DNA of 64,000 bases, taken from NCBI GenBank assembly GCA_032718565.1, contig JAVGVS010000023.1, forward strand, positions 3,871,548 through 3,935,547, in the 5' to 3' direction. The notes below the pieces were generated by a model. The model did not search any database. It was not told the origin of the DNA and worked only from the letters and a program-made list of their open reading frames with translations. Source of the DNA: Distichodus sexfasciatus. Taxonomy: Eukaryota; Chordata; Actinopteri; Characiformes; Distichodontidae. Positions 24,630 through 35,859 of the stretch are shown in pieces. Positions within the stretch are counted from its first letter, which is position 1. Each line of letters opens with the position of its first letter. The translations under genes and the position numbers were made by a program.

Positions 24630-27600
24630 ATTTGTACTTGTATGTTGTAAGATATTGTGTAACGCTTTTAATAGAATGAGAAATGATGTGTTACATAATA
24701 ATAATAAAAATAAAAATAATATAAAAAAAGAAGAAGGACTTCCTTTTGGACTTTATGCATGAAAAGGGCAGATTTAAAAAAAAATAGCATGTGAAAAAAC
24801 TAATAAAGTCATCAAAGATGACTATTGTGCAAGGACATAGATTTTAACTGTGGAATTAATCTTTGTAGGAAACACTGCTGAATGCTGAAGACAAGTAGAC
24901 AAATGTAATAATAATATTATAAAGATAAATGGAGTGTGAAGGAAGAATTGTGCTGATTCTTGATTAAGAGGTCTTTGGCGTTTCCAGCACGTACAGTAGT
25001 CAGATGTGAAACATTTCGGAAAGGAACATATGACATATTACTCTTGTAATATCATCAAATTACATATTATATTTTTGTGCTCAATAGTTACTGACACTTA
25101 TTGTTTTAATTGTTTTAATGCTTTAGTACTGTTTTGTATATGGTTAAAACACAATAATGAGCCTGCAGATGGGTCTAGTCCAGGTGACCTGACTTGATCA
25201 AGCTCGAGCAAGCTCATCAGCTTTACACTCTGACCTGGGGAAATTGTGACAACAGTGGCGGCATGACGTCTGTCTCCCCCCTCTATGCTTTGTGTATTTT
25301 TTATCATATCTCACCTATTCTTTCTCACGGCTGTCATCACAAGCTTATTAAAGGCATCAGATGATTCTTCTGCTTATTTATGCATCCACATATTGTGTAT
25401 TTCGTTGCCAGTTTGCCAAGTCATGTGTTTCTTTCTAGATTTCCTGATGCTGATGTCAGCTGTGTGATCACAATGACAAGTGGCAACAATGACATCCAAA
25501 ATAAGAAACTGGTCCCTCCAGCGGCATCTTCAGCCAAAGGACATCAAATGCATCTTGGTTCCATTTGCAGTTGCACTTGCTTTGAGCAGTTTGCCCAAGA
25601 TTGAGTCAGTATATTTCATAATATATTGAAGTACAATTTCAAGGCAGCAGACCAGGAACTTTTTTTCAGAACACTTTCTTGATAGCATTAATGTAAAAAT
25701 ACAAAAAAAGTCACAGAGATCCAAAATGTCTTTAGGCAAATCAGACATTTGTCTAAAGTCAAAACATGAGCAGTGAGAGAACACAGCCCTGGAGGGAATC
25801 CTATGCTTATAAACAGGGTTGGACAACTGGGCACCACAGCCTTGTATTCAGCTAATCGTGCCCTGTCTGTGATTATGACAACAGGAATTAAAATGACTCC
25901 TTTAAACCACAAAGAATCTGCGTGCTGGCCATGTCTCCTGTACAATACCCTCTATTACCTAGACAATACTGTTGATAGGGTTTCCACAATATCTATAAAT
26001 GATTGTCAATGACGATGGATTCATACATACAAATGTTAGATACTTTGTGATACTCAAGTAATTCATTTACACATATTATTTTAAGTGCATACTTTACACT
26101 TTATTAGATTAAAATCAGAATAAATTTATGACTTTACTGTTACTGATGAAATACAACTAGAACCAATTAAGCCCCTTCTACCTTGCTGGAGTAGCTTGGT
26201 ATCATTGAAACACATCATAAGATATGAATTACAGATGAAGAAATTACTCGGACCCAGAAAGGCAGAAGAAATGAATAAATGAATAAATGAATGAAATGAA
26301 CATAAAGAAAATCATTTAAAATGTACAATGATGTTATTCATACACTCATTGTTTGCTGACTGAAATTTTGTTAGAGGGACACATTTATACTACATATGTT
26401 GCTTTGAATTTGCTGACCAATAGGATACCTGTCTGATAGATAGTTTATACTTGAAGTAAATTACAAAGAGAAAGCACATAATTTGCACACTTAAGTTCCA
26501 AGATATTTGTTTTTCAAAGAACACAAAGATTGAATAAGCAAAGATGGTTGCTGTATTTCTGTTTATTACTTTGTTAGTAAATTGACTGGAGTGTGATATT
26601 TGTACATAAAATGTCACTTAAATAGTCAGAATTCAAAGATGTTTCCCTGAAAAATCTTGTGTCCAAATTGAATTCAGGAATTTGGTTTTACTTGCACTCC
26701 AACCATGTATAGCCGTGCTCCATTCTATTTTTTTTTTCAGCCATGCCACAATGTCACTAAAGCAATCCCCCTGTCCTGCAAATGATAACACGTTTTCCTA
26801 TTACATCCTTGTCGGGGACCCATCAGGATGCATTAGTGTTTGCACAGCAAAAGATATCTGGTAGATTGCATTCCAGACCACCTTCGCACATGGTTTGAGT
26901 GATCCGATCACAATGGGTCTTGATGGTTGTTTACACTTCTATTTTGTGCTGTCCACTTCACACAATCACCCAAGAGACATATTAAAAATGGGTGTCAGCA
27001 GGCTCATACTCACATAGAACCACTGTGTATTTGCCTGTTTTAAGTGCTGCATTTCATGCACCCTCTCTCTTATTTTCCGTTTCTTCCTAATGACCTCAGA
27101 GGAGGTTTTACTTGAAATTTTCAGTAAGGTTCAGTAATTCAACAATAAAGTGTAACAATAAAGGAACATTAAGATAATTATATCTCTACCTCCAGATGTT
27201 CCCATCCACTGCTAGATAAACAAACACCGGACCAAGGTTTTGTCAGAGCCTTTTTAATTAAATGCATAATTCTGGGTGTTCTGCAATCACCCAGACTGAA
27301 AAGCAGTATTTCTGACTGCTTGCAATGATATTGCAATAAGCACTGCAATATGAACCAATAAAATGTACAAAAAAGTTAAAAATCCTTATTGGTTTGTTTG
27401 ACTTCTTTCTCGCTGCCTTGTGTGTCAAAATATGAATGTGACACAAGAGCTCAAAGTTATTTAGCCTCTCAGTGGACGTGCCATAAACTCCTGTTTAAGT
27501 GTGTGCCTGAACGTGCCTTGGCCTTCTCGAATCCTTTCAGTCTCACAAAGCAGGATGTGTGGTTCCACTGTTAGTGCAGGGAGTCGGAGCATGAGACAGA

Positions 27601-27869
27601 ACGCAAGAATTGACATTCGGTCTCTGAACAGGGTTTTGCTTGTAGACTGGTGATTAGTAGTTTAGCATTCTAGTCACATACGCTCTACTATCAATGAGTG
27701 AGCATGGTATGGGCGATTGGGAGAAGAGATGCAGAGAGGGAGAACCGAGGTGAATAAGGGTGGGCAGAAAGATGGATATAGAGGAGCAGGAAAAGAGGTA
27801 TAGCAATAGCAGAGGCGTTGGGGGTAAAGTGAAGGTAAACATAGAAGTGCTGCTCTAAGCATGACTGAT

Positions 27870-27900
<31 letters not shown>

Positions 27901-28810
27901 TATTTGTCCAGAAGAAAGCAGGCTTCATAAAAATTAGAAACAAAACTTAGGGGAGAGAAATACGGGTTGATGTGTAGTCCACTTGGGGAATGCAGTTCAA
28001 AAATTAAAGGAAAAATACACACTGGATGAAATATAGAGTGCAAGGCCAGATGAACAACTGCTTTATTCCTATTCCTATCTAACCATATACCTATATACTA
28101 TATTGTAAGTACACACTGGCACAAGGCCAAAATTCCAACCACAGGGAACATCGACTGAGTCAATAAGTGAGTAGGTGGAGGTAGAATGTGTGTAGTGTGT
28201 GTGAAAGCATAGGGAAGAGGAAACTATAGTAGGGGGAATCCACAGGAGACATCATTTATGTGCAGAAGTGTGTGGTGATTAATGCATCAATAAGGAACAG
28301 TTAATATCTAATGCTGCAGTGTCCTTTAATGTGTATGGCAACATTTATCCAAATATTCTTTGCATTTGCTGACTACAGCCTCCTTCTTTCCGAGCTGCTA
28401 ATATACCTTACACTGAGGAGCAAATGCCTATGCAAAACAAGGGTCAACGCTAAAAATTTAGAATTATAAAGTAAGATACAAACAGGGAATTTTGGTAGCA
28501 GTAGTTAATGGTGTCTGAAGATGAAATGACTGCCATTCTTGTCATCCACCACATCCATATACCAGTGACAAAGCTTGCTACATATCAAACCTGACACTGA
28601 ATCAGCACGAAGCAATGTGAAGCACGGCCTCTTGAGCCTAGCGGCCCAATGCTGAGGTTAAACGCTCTGTCTCACCTGTTTACCCTCAGTCCTTTCACAT
28701 CCAAACGAGTGTTGCTCACGCTTCTTTCACTCCTGCTCGTCTCTTGTCACTCTCATCACATCAGTGGCTATCTTGGTGCCTTGAGTGCTGGTGTCTAAAG
28801 GAAACTAAAG
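24630..28810. other. Gene-free stretch
   Basis: AT-rich, one CA microsatellite, no recognised gene or transposon. Confidence 0.4.
27870..27898. repeat. (CA)n microsatellite
   Basis: Uninterrupted CA run. Confidence 0.9.
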
Positions 28811-28817
28811 CATGGTA

Positions 28818-28980
28818 TGACTGAGGTACTCAAAAGCAAGGTACTGTCCCCAAGCACTGCTCCCCATCAGCTGCCCACTGCTCCTTCATGGATGGGTCAA
28901 ATGCAGAGGTCACATTTTATCGTGGTGCACTGTGGGCCATGTTGTGGGGTGTTCACAATGACAAATAATCATTGACTTTA
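28818..28980 (+). repeat. SINE family A, 5'-truncated
   Basis: CTGAGGTACTC, CAGCTGCCCACTGCTCCTTC, GGGTCAAATGCAGAGGTCAC and CAATGACAAATAATCA match the 10163 copy without the tRNA-like head. Confidence 0.65.
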
Positions 28981-29139
28981 AAAGCTGTAACTCCATTTTA
29001 CCCAATTGTTTAGCTATGTTTTACTAATACGTTTTTTAAATGCAAATAATAAGAATATTCTTGTTTACAAAAGGGGGACTCTGCAGTAAAAGTTTGGCAA
29101 CTACTGTGTTAAACCATTCATTACAACCATAAATCACAA

Positions 29140-29345
29140 CTTGCTCGCTGGTTAGAATCCTGGACCGGTAAAGGTACCACTGAGGTACTCATGAGCAAGG
29201 TACCATCTTCAAGCACTGCTGCATGTCAGCTGCCCACTGCTCATTCATGGATGGATCAAGTGTAGAGGTTACATTTCATTGTTGTGCACTGTGTTCTGTG
29301 CTGTGCTGTGGTGTGGTGTCTACAGTGACAAATAATCACTCACTT
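29140..29345 (+). repeat. SINE family A
   Basis: A partly preserved head (GCTCGCTGGTTAGAATCC, then CCGGTAAAGGTACCACTGAG), the shared body, and GTGACAAATAATCACTCAC. It lies about 160 bp after the 28818 copy in the same orientation. Confidence 0.65.
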
Positions 29346-30030
29346 TCACTTTCATGTCAAATTGTGTGCTTACAGATCAACCTAAACCTGAATTACTCAG
29401 AAAGGAACTGATTTGTATCACTATCTCACTGTGTAGTCAAATGAGTTGGAGGTGAAACACAAAAATACAACAATCTGGACCTCCCTATCCTGAAAATATT
29501 GGCCATACACTTGGTACCACACTTGCTTTAATGTTCGTTTCAATGAATGCACACTCCCAAACAGAAATGAACATAAAAAGTAAGTGTTGGTAATTGCACA
29601 AGGTGGCTACTTTGCCTCTCTCCCCTAAGGAAAGATCAGAGAATTGCATAAAAAGAGATCAAATGGCGAGTGTAATTTGGCTGTGCATCTGAAATGAGCC
29701 TCAACGGCCTATAACAGCTTCAAGTAATACCACTTGTGTGCAGCGTTGCGCTGGTAATAAACGTTGGAGGAGACTCCCGTGCCTCGGGGCTTTGTGGGAT
29801 GGTGCCGTTGCCCTGTGTGAAGAAAAAAAACCTTCTCTTTTTCTCTGCAATGCAGACCTGTGTCTGACCACTAGCAGAGGGCCAAATCTAGCTTCTGCAC
29901 CACTTTGAGGTCAGTATGGTGGGCATCAGAAGGAGGGAAATGGCTGGCGAGATTGACACCATTAGGCTTTGGCTGTCTCCCCAGAGCAGCTGCCAACCAT
30001 CCGTATTTAGACATACTCATCTTTTAAAAC

Positions 30031-30081
30031 TCACACACACCCACCCACACACACACACATACAGACACACACACACACACA
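30031..30081. repeat. (CA)n-rich microsatellite
   Basis: CA run with CCCACCC and TACAG interruptions. Confidence 0.9.
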
Positions 30082-30397
30082 AGCCTCTTTGAACGTTCAT
30101 TGTACACAGGGGTATGAGCCGATATTATCACAGTAAGAGAAGCAGGTTGCAGTGCTTTAGTCCTAAAAGACATTTTGTTATTATAATTGGAATGCCAGTG
30201 TCTAACCAGCTTCAAAGCCCTTTGATAAGTGATATTTCAGCATGAGAAACACAGATTTACAAATTGTGGAAAGGAATTAGTACACTGACTAAAATACGTA
30301 AAAAATAGTTATCACAGAACTAGATAAGGAGAAACATATTTTACATAAATTATAAAATGCAGTGTCTCATTTCAAATGTTAATTAAGTGCGTTTCTA

Positions 30398-30580
30398 AGT
30401 GAGTTGTAGCACACAGCACACCACACAGTGAACTACAACGAAATGTAAGCTCCGCATTTGAACCAGTGCTTGGGGATAGTACCTTGCTGATGAATACCGC
30501 AATGGTACCTTTACCAGCCAGGGACTTGAACCGGCGACCTTCTGATCACAGGCACAACTCCCTAACCAACTGCCCCTAAA
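30398..30580 (-). repeat. SINE family A, partly deleted
   Basis: On the minus strand a tRNA-like head (GGGCAGTTGGTTAGGGAGTT; B box GGTTCAAGTCC) runs into CTGGTAAAGGTACC and a shortened body. Confidence 0.65.
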
Positions 30581-31088
30581 GCTAGCAGATTTTGAATTTT
30601 AATCTTGAGTAACACTTAAGTAACACTCCAGTCTTATAAAATCTTCAATGACCTGTGTACAGAAATTACTGTGTCAATCCTAAACTTTTTAAGAGTGTTT
30701 AAGAGGGAAGTTGCATTCCCTCTTTTACATTATCACACAGCTTGCTTAGGAAAAAATCTGAACAAATATTCTGCGGGTGTTTTCTAAGGCTGTTTTGCAT
30801 CAAAAAGAAAGCTTTTGAGAGAGTTCCCATGCCAGTTTGGTAAAGCCATTCAAGTCTAATCCTTTTCTGCCAGCACAACATCTATGGTTTGATCCAGGAT
30901 GTGAGCCAATACTCCTTGCAGCCCTTTGCCAGTCCAAAGATGTAGAAACACCAGAATTGCAGGAGGCATTGTGACAATTACAGTCGATGTCTTGAGTTAT
31001 GGACTCAGGTGCTTGGGACAAAAATATGGTCTGTATAACAGTCTGCATTTGCCCTGTGGACGCGTCCTCCAGCATCCTTCTGCACTGT

Positions 31089-31660
31089 TCATTTTGCGCT
31101 TGTGGGATCACTACTGACGGCTAATCCACATGTTTTACGATGCTTATCCATGTTGGTGAGAGAACAAAAGACACAGTGTGTCCGGGTGTGTTCAGCCAAA
31201 CGTGCAGCCAGCAAGAAGGACCAGTCACACATGCTGCACACAAAAGGGACGTGTGCCAGTGTGAAGACGTTTGTGGTCCCGCAGGTGCGGCATTTGCCGC
31301 AAACGCTTTCCACGTTGATCATACTTAAAAGTCAAAAGTATAAAGATAAAGCAGAACAAAAGAAGAAAATAAACAGCAAAAAGGAAGACAAAAAAATAGA
31401 CAATAATAAAAAAAAGGGAAAAAGAGAAAAACATTTCCCACAATCCCGGCATTGGTGGGCGTAAGATTTTGGGTCAGTTCCAGTGCCACTACTCGTTTCT
31501 AGATTTGATGAGGCATGGTTAAGCATGTGCACCTGCAGAGCAGAGTCTGTGGTAAACCAAAGTTCGCGCTGCTGCGAATAGGTGTCTGTCAAGAGTGAGA
31601 AAGGCAAGGCAGGTCTAGTCCTTCTTTTGAGTTTGTGATGGGGTTTGTCTTGCGGCACGT
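31089..31660 (-). pseudogene. C2H2 zinc-finger gene relic (ZNF574/ZNF526-like)
   Basis: On the minus strand, fragments of consecutive C2H2 fingers lie in different frames: LWFTTDSALQVHMLNH and CRDCGKCF (31658 downward), RLRQMPHLRDHKRLHTG (near 31290), VCSMCDWSFLLAARLAEHTR, and CSLTNMDKHRKTC. The order and wording (S/T-x-LQVH, HL-DH-RLHTG, RLAEH-R-H, KHRKT) resemble the last fingers of ZNF574 and its relative ZNF526. Several finger cysteines are lost, a T-rich stretch of about 110 bp (31325-31437) interrupts finger two, and a frame change sits at the TTTT after RPF. A reading frame continues to about 30800 without known motifs. It looks like a dead gene copy; real introns or sequence errors are less likely. 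Confidence 0.65.
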
Positions 31661-31796
31661 AGCATACTTCTGCTCATCAGGTGGGGAGTAGCAAGTGGGA
31701 GTCCAGTGTGGTTTGGTTGAAGACCTGGTCAGAGCATGAAGAGCAAGTGATTAGATGCTGTTCTGAGAAGTTGCATGCAGTAAATGAGAATGCTGC

Positions 31797-31955
31797 TGGT
31801 GGTGGTGGTCTAGTGGTTAGGATGCTCAACTCTGGACCACAAGGTTGTGAATTCAAATCCTACCTCCAGCAAAACCATTAATGGGTCCCTGAGCAGAACC
31901 CTCAATATTGCTCTTGGGAGACTGTCTCTGAAACTGCTATAAATGTAAGTGCAGT
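31797..31955 (+). repeat. SINE family B
   Basis: GGTGGTCTAGTGGTTAGGAT, B-box-like GAATTCAAATCC, AATGGGTCCCTGAGCAGAAC, tail GCTATAAATGTAAG. Confidence 0.65.
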
Positions 31956-32149
31956 AGAAATATTAAAAAAATATCTTGACAATGAACATATTGCATTTTC
32001 CACCAAATGGGGGTGGTTGAGGAGTTTGGACATTCTAGGGGCCCAGCACTGACGAGAACCCTTTGATGGTTTATTTTATGTGTATTTTTAAAATTCATTT
32101 TCAAATGCCAGTACATCCTAGTACTGCCCACATTTTCTAGTGACGTCCC

Positions 32150-32335
32150 TGTTTACACTTTGTGGCAGACGCTCTTACCCAGAGCAACTTACATCTCCTA
32201 ATTATAGTGACGACATTCTCCCTGGAGCAACTTGGGGTTAAGGGGCCTTGCTCAGAGGCTTAGAGACAATACAGTTGTAAGTAGGAACCTCTACCACCAC
32301 AACCTCTCGGTTCTTAACGTTATTCTACCGCAAGA
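32150..32335 (-). repeat. SINE family B, minus strand
   Basis: On the plus strand GGCAGACGCTCTTACCCAGA, CCTGGAGCAACTTGGGGTTA and the closing CCTCTACCACCACAACCTC are the complement of family B read tail to head. Confidence 0.6.
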
Positions 32336-33094
32336 CCAAAACCACTTCCACCACCCCCACCACCCCCCCACAAGATATGACTGTCATTGCTGCTATTAAT
32401 CAACAAGAAAATTAAAGGCCAATGGCACGCTCACATAAGCCCATTTCTCTGCTGCTGCTACATCACCCTGACATCTGTTGGTGTTCCATGCCGCACAGAA
32501 GCGGCTTAATAACGGTAACAAAACAAGACAGTGACGACATAAATCAGTGGCTAATGGGGCGAATGTGGAGGCAGCGGTGCTGTGTTCAGGATCTGTCACG
32601 CATAGCAAAGTTGGGTGTGCGTCACTGGGAAAACGGTAAGACGAGCAGAGCCGCCAGGCAAGACACGACTTTTCACGTTTTCTGCTCCGCTACGTCTCCT
32701 TTTCATCTTTTCATTCTGCCATGGCTGCTGGTGTTTTTTTAAATGCTTTTTTAAAGATGGGGAAAAGGTGTTTTTTAAAATTAATGTAATTATGGCAAAA
32801 AAGGAGCGGCAGAGGAGTGAGGCCTTTCTATCCGACTGGATTGACATCCAGGGCGAAGAAGGTAAAAGTGAGCTGCGGGCAGCATGCAGTTGTTTAGTGT
32901 GTGTAAGTGGAGCTCAGCAGGCATGAAGAACTGGCAAAAGAAATGCAACAAGTACACAAGGCAGGTGGGAATATAACGGTGTAAAGATGAGCTAAGAAAC
33001 TGATTTTACACCAACTTATAAACCCGCACACTGGGTGCATGCAGATTTGCACATATGCAGATATTTGTATAAACACACTTTTTAAATACATTTA

Positions 33095-33362
33095 TTTTTT
33101 AAATTGTGTTTACACGACATTAATTTTAAAAAAGCCCTGTTTAAATGTATGCAGATATTTTTTTAATTGCATTTTTTCTACTTCTGGGCTTTTCGCTTAC
33201 ACTTGTCCACAGAATCTGACGTTTCGAAAAATCTTCACTTGGCGGGCATTTAAAAAAACATGCGTGTGAGGTAGCTAAAATTCTCACGTGTAAACAAAAG
33301 ACTCAAACGTATAAAAAAAATATGCGTTCATTAAAATATCCGCTTACATGTAAACAGGCCCT
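33095..33362. repeat. Possible MITE ending in a TTTACATGTAAACAGGCCC motif
   Basis: An AT-rich block whose right end reads CATGTAAACAGGCCC and whose left part has GTGTTTACACGAC and CCCTGTTTAAATG, resembling common fish MITE ends. The boundaries are uncertain. Confidence 0.3.
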
Positions 33363-33504
33363 AAGTGGTGTGGAACAGAGCGGTGTCCCACACACATCTT
33401 CTAGGACATTCACTTATCAGAAGAGAAAATGATATTTTAAAAAGGCATATTGTAAAGAGGCCTCACAGCGAGAAGGTCCTGGGGGCGGGGACGGCCATAG
33501 GAAC

Positions 33505-33776
33505 TTTCTGTGTGGAGTTTGCATGATCTCCCCGTGTTCACGTGGGTTTTCTCCAGGTGCTCTGGTTTTCCCCCACAGTCCAGAGGCATGCACTATAGGT
33601 TAATTGGAAATTGGTTAATTGTAAGGTGTGAATGTGATTGTGTGTGTGGCCTGCGGTGTGTTGGCGCCTGCCCAGGGTTGTTTCCCACCTTGCGCCCTTA
33701 AGTTCCCGGGACTGGCTCCGGTCCCTCTGCGACCCTAGTTGGGATTCAGCGGTTCAGATCATGAATGAATGAATAT
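33505..33776 (+). repeat. LINE (L2-like) 3' tail
   Basis: Same text as the 7965 copy (CCCACAGTCCAGAGGCATGC, GCGCCTGCCCAGGGTTG, GGGACTGGCTCCGGTCCC), ending in ATGAATGAATGAAT. Confidence 0.65.
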
Positions 33777-34429
33777 TGTAAAGAAAAGCTTGTCAAAACA
33801 TTGTACAAATGACAGAATTTCATTGTACTATGGTTATTTTGCCCTTTTTCTTTTAAGTGAGGGCATGACTTAATGGTGCTTGCTCAGTGAAAGTCTCATA
33901 TAAGACATTTTGCCTGATGCTTTTAGAAACACACACACACACACAGTCTCCCCAGTGCCATATTTGGTCATTTTTTTTTACTTATCCCCCTGCCAGCCAA
34001 CTCTTTTGCTCACTGTTGTCATGGGCAGCGGGTGTACAACCCCACTGACCCATTTTCTCCTCCTCTGCTCATGCTTGGTCAGCTGGGGATGCAGAGCAAC
34101 TCAGTGTGAACAACACCAAACCCAAGTGGCGGAGAAACATGACAGGGTCTCCACACCATGAAAGCTAATGAGACATAAGCATACACCCCGACTGCTGCCG
34201 GGTCATGTCTGCATGGCTGAACTAAGACAGGTTTCTCCCGATCTCTGCTAGTCTCTGCCATCCTGTTTGGAAGTGTGGAGGGGTAATAGGTCACATAGTA
34301 CAAGGCAGATTTTAGCCAGATTAATCGGGTCAAGGAATGAAGAAGTATATGATGTTTTCATGCTTGCAGTTGTGTCCTTCTAATATAAATAAAGCTATTT
34401 ATATATACACATATTTGCTTTATATTGTG

Positions 34430-34565
34430 CCTTATTGGTAGTTGTATTTATATATTGCTCACTCTATGAGCTTTACTCTGTCGTTTTGTACTGTGGAAGC
34501 TGGAGCCACGTCGTCTTGTCTCTCTGTATACAGTAGAGATGAAAATAAAGTTTACTTTGATTAAT
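34430..34565 (+). repeat. Possible retroelement 3' end
   Basis: TTTTGTACTGTGGAAGCTGG and a closing GATGAAAATAAAGTTTACTT resemble the 3' ends of fish LINE/SINE copies that carry an AATAAA signal. Family not determined. Confidence 0.35.
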
Positions 34566-35121
34566 GTTGTGTTTTATGACCAGAAAGAGTCAAAAGGCAT
34601 GGCCAGCAGATCATGTAAAAAGCAAAAGCAAGTTCTGGAACTCAGTGTCATGACTTTTCCCTTCTTATTGGTGCGTTTTCCTTACTTAAGGCTTTTATGG
34701 AGTTTTGTAGGCCTGTACAGTCTGGCTTAAAGCTGAAAAGCTTCTGTGCTGATCAGCCAGAGAGCCCATTGGGTCACTGTTATAACAATGACTCTACTCA
34801 TCCACTGCTCAAGTTGTCTGGAGGGCACATTTTAGGAGGGGTTGCAATTGTTGTAAGTGCCTTCAATTTAAAAATCGTGGGGGTCACTGTGCTCTTGAAA
34901 ATGAAAACTGTGAATTTAAGAATTATGGAGGTCACTGTGCTCGGATCTTGTCTCTATAAACTCTGCAGGCAGTTCCTTTAACATCACAGATAGCTTTTTT
35001 ACTCTCCACACAGTCTGAACGGCAAAATCTTCTATAGATAAAAGTGAGTCTTTCCTAACGTCTAGACTGAATTTCGTGCAGGTGGTCTTATAAGGTGTAA
35101 GAAACAGCCCACTAATGATCT

Positions 35122-35170
35122 GTATGTATGTATGTATGTACTGTATGTGTGTGTGTACAGTATGTATGTA
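35122..35170. repeat. (TATG)n microsatellite
   Basis: TATG units with a TG stretch in the middle. Confidence 0.85.
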
Positions 35171-35579
35171 TTACATGTTATACTGGTTAGTAGCTTATAC
35201 TGTAGAAATAGTTAAAAAAATTAATGGCAAAATGAATGTTGAACTGTGGTACAAAATCACGTGTATAATATTATTACGAAACAATGAAAATGATCTGCAC
35301 ACTTTATGTAAACACTTTCACACTTGAAACACCAGAAATGTGGAACACTCATCTGTGCACTAGAAGTTGCATATGAGTGTGTTACTTGTTGGAATAGTCC
35401 GAATAGACAAAAAAATGTTATTGTTGCCTCCTCTTTTCCTTCCCCTCCTTCACCTCAATTCTTCTGTTCTTTTTTCTGGAGATGAAGTATCTGATGCATC
35501 TTGAGAGTGCCTGACTAGGTAAAACTCTGCTGGCACTTCTGGCACACACAGGCTCTGTGGAAGGAATGCATGTGATGGT

Positions 35580-35850
35580 GGCACAGGTGTGGAAATGTCA
35601 TGGGGTGGGCCTGCTTTGCAGTAGCACGGCCTGACTAGTTCATCATCATAGAATGCTCTATGAATTCTTCATTGCATCAGAGGGTGCTTGGGGAAAATAT
35701 GAGACCATCTGTTCAGAGATTGAAGCTGGAGCGGAGGTGGTATACATAAGGTGACAATGATCCAAAACATTCTGCAAAACTTACCAAGAAATGGCTCAAA
35801 AGAAAGAAAGAGAGTGTTCCAAGATGCTATGGTGTGATTAGAGATGGACT
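35580..35850 (+). pseudogene. Second Tc1-like transposase relic
   Basis: On the plus strand, pieces in changing frames read GWACFAVARPD, then MNSSLHQRVLGENMRPSVQ, then DNDPKHSAKLTKKWLK (from 35753). These match the middle of a Tc1 transposase, including the second catalytic Asp. A stop lies just before DNDPKH. Neither terminal repeat is recognisable. It differs from the element at 1727-3333 in strand and sequence. Confidence 0.7.
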
Positions 35851-35859
35851 ATCATTTGA

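Noticed and set aside
32146..33362. A 1.2-kb element bounded by CCTGTTTACAC and AAACAGGCCC
   Set aside because: The left motif belongs to the tail of a family B SINE starting at 32150, so the apparent inverted ends are coincidental.
34820..34945. Internal duplication (GGGGTCACTGTGCTC / GGAGGTCACTGTGCTC)
   Set aside because: Two short imperfect copies with no wider structure; too little to call.
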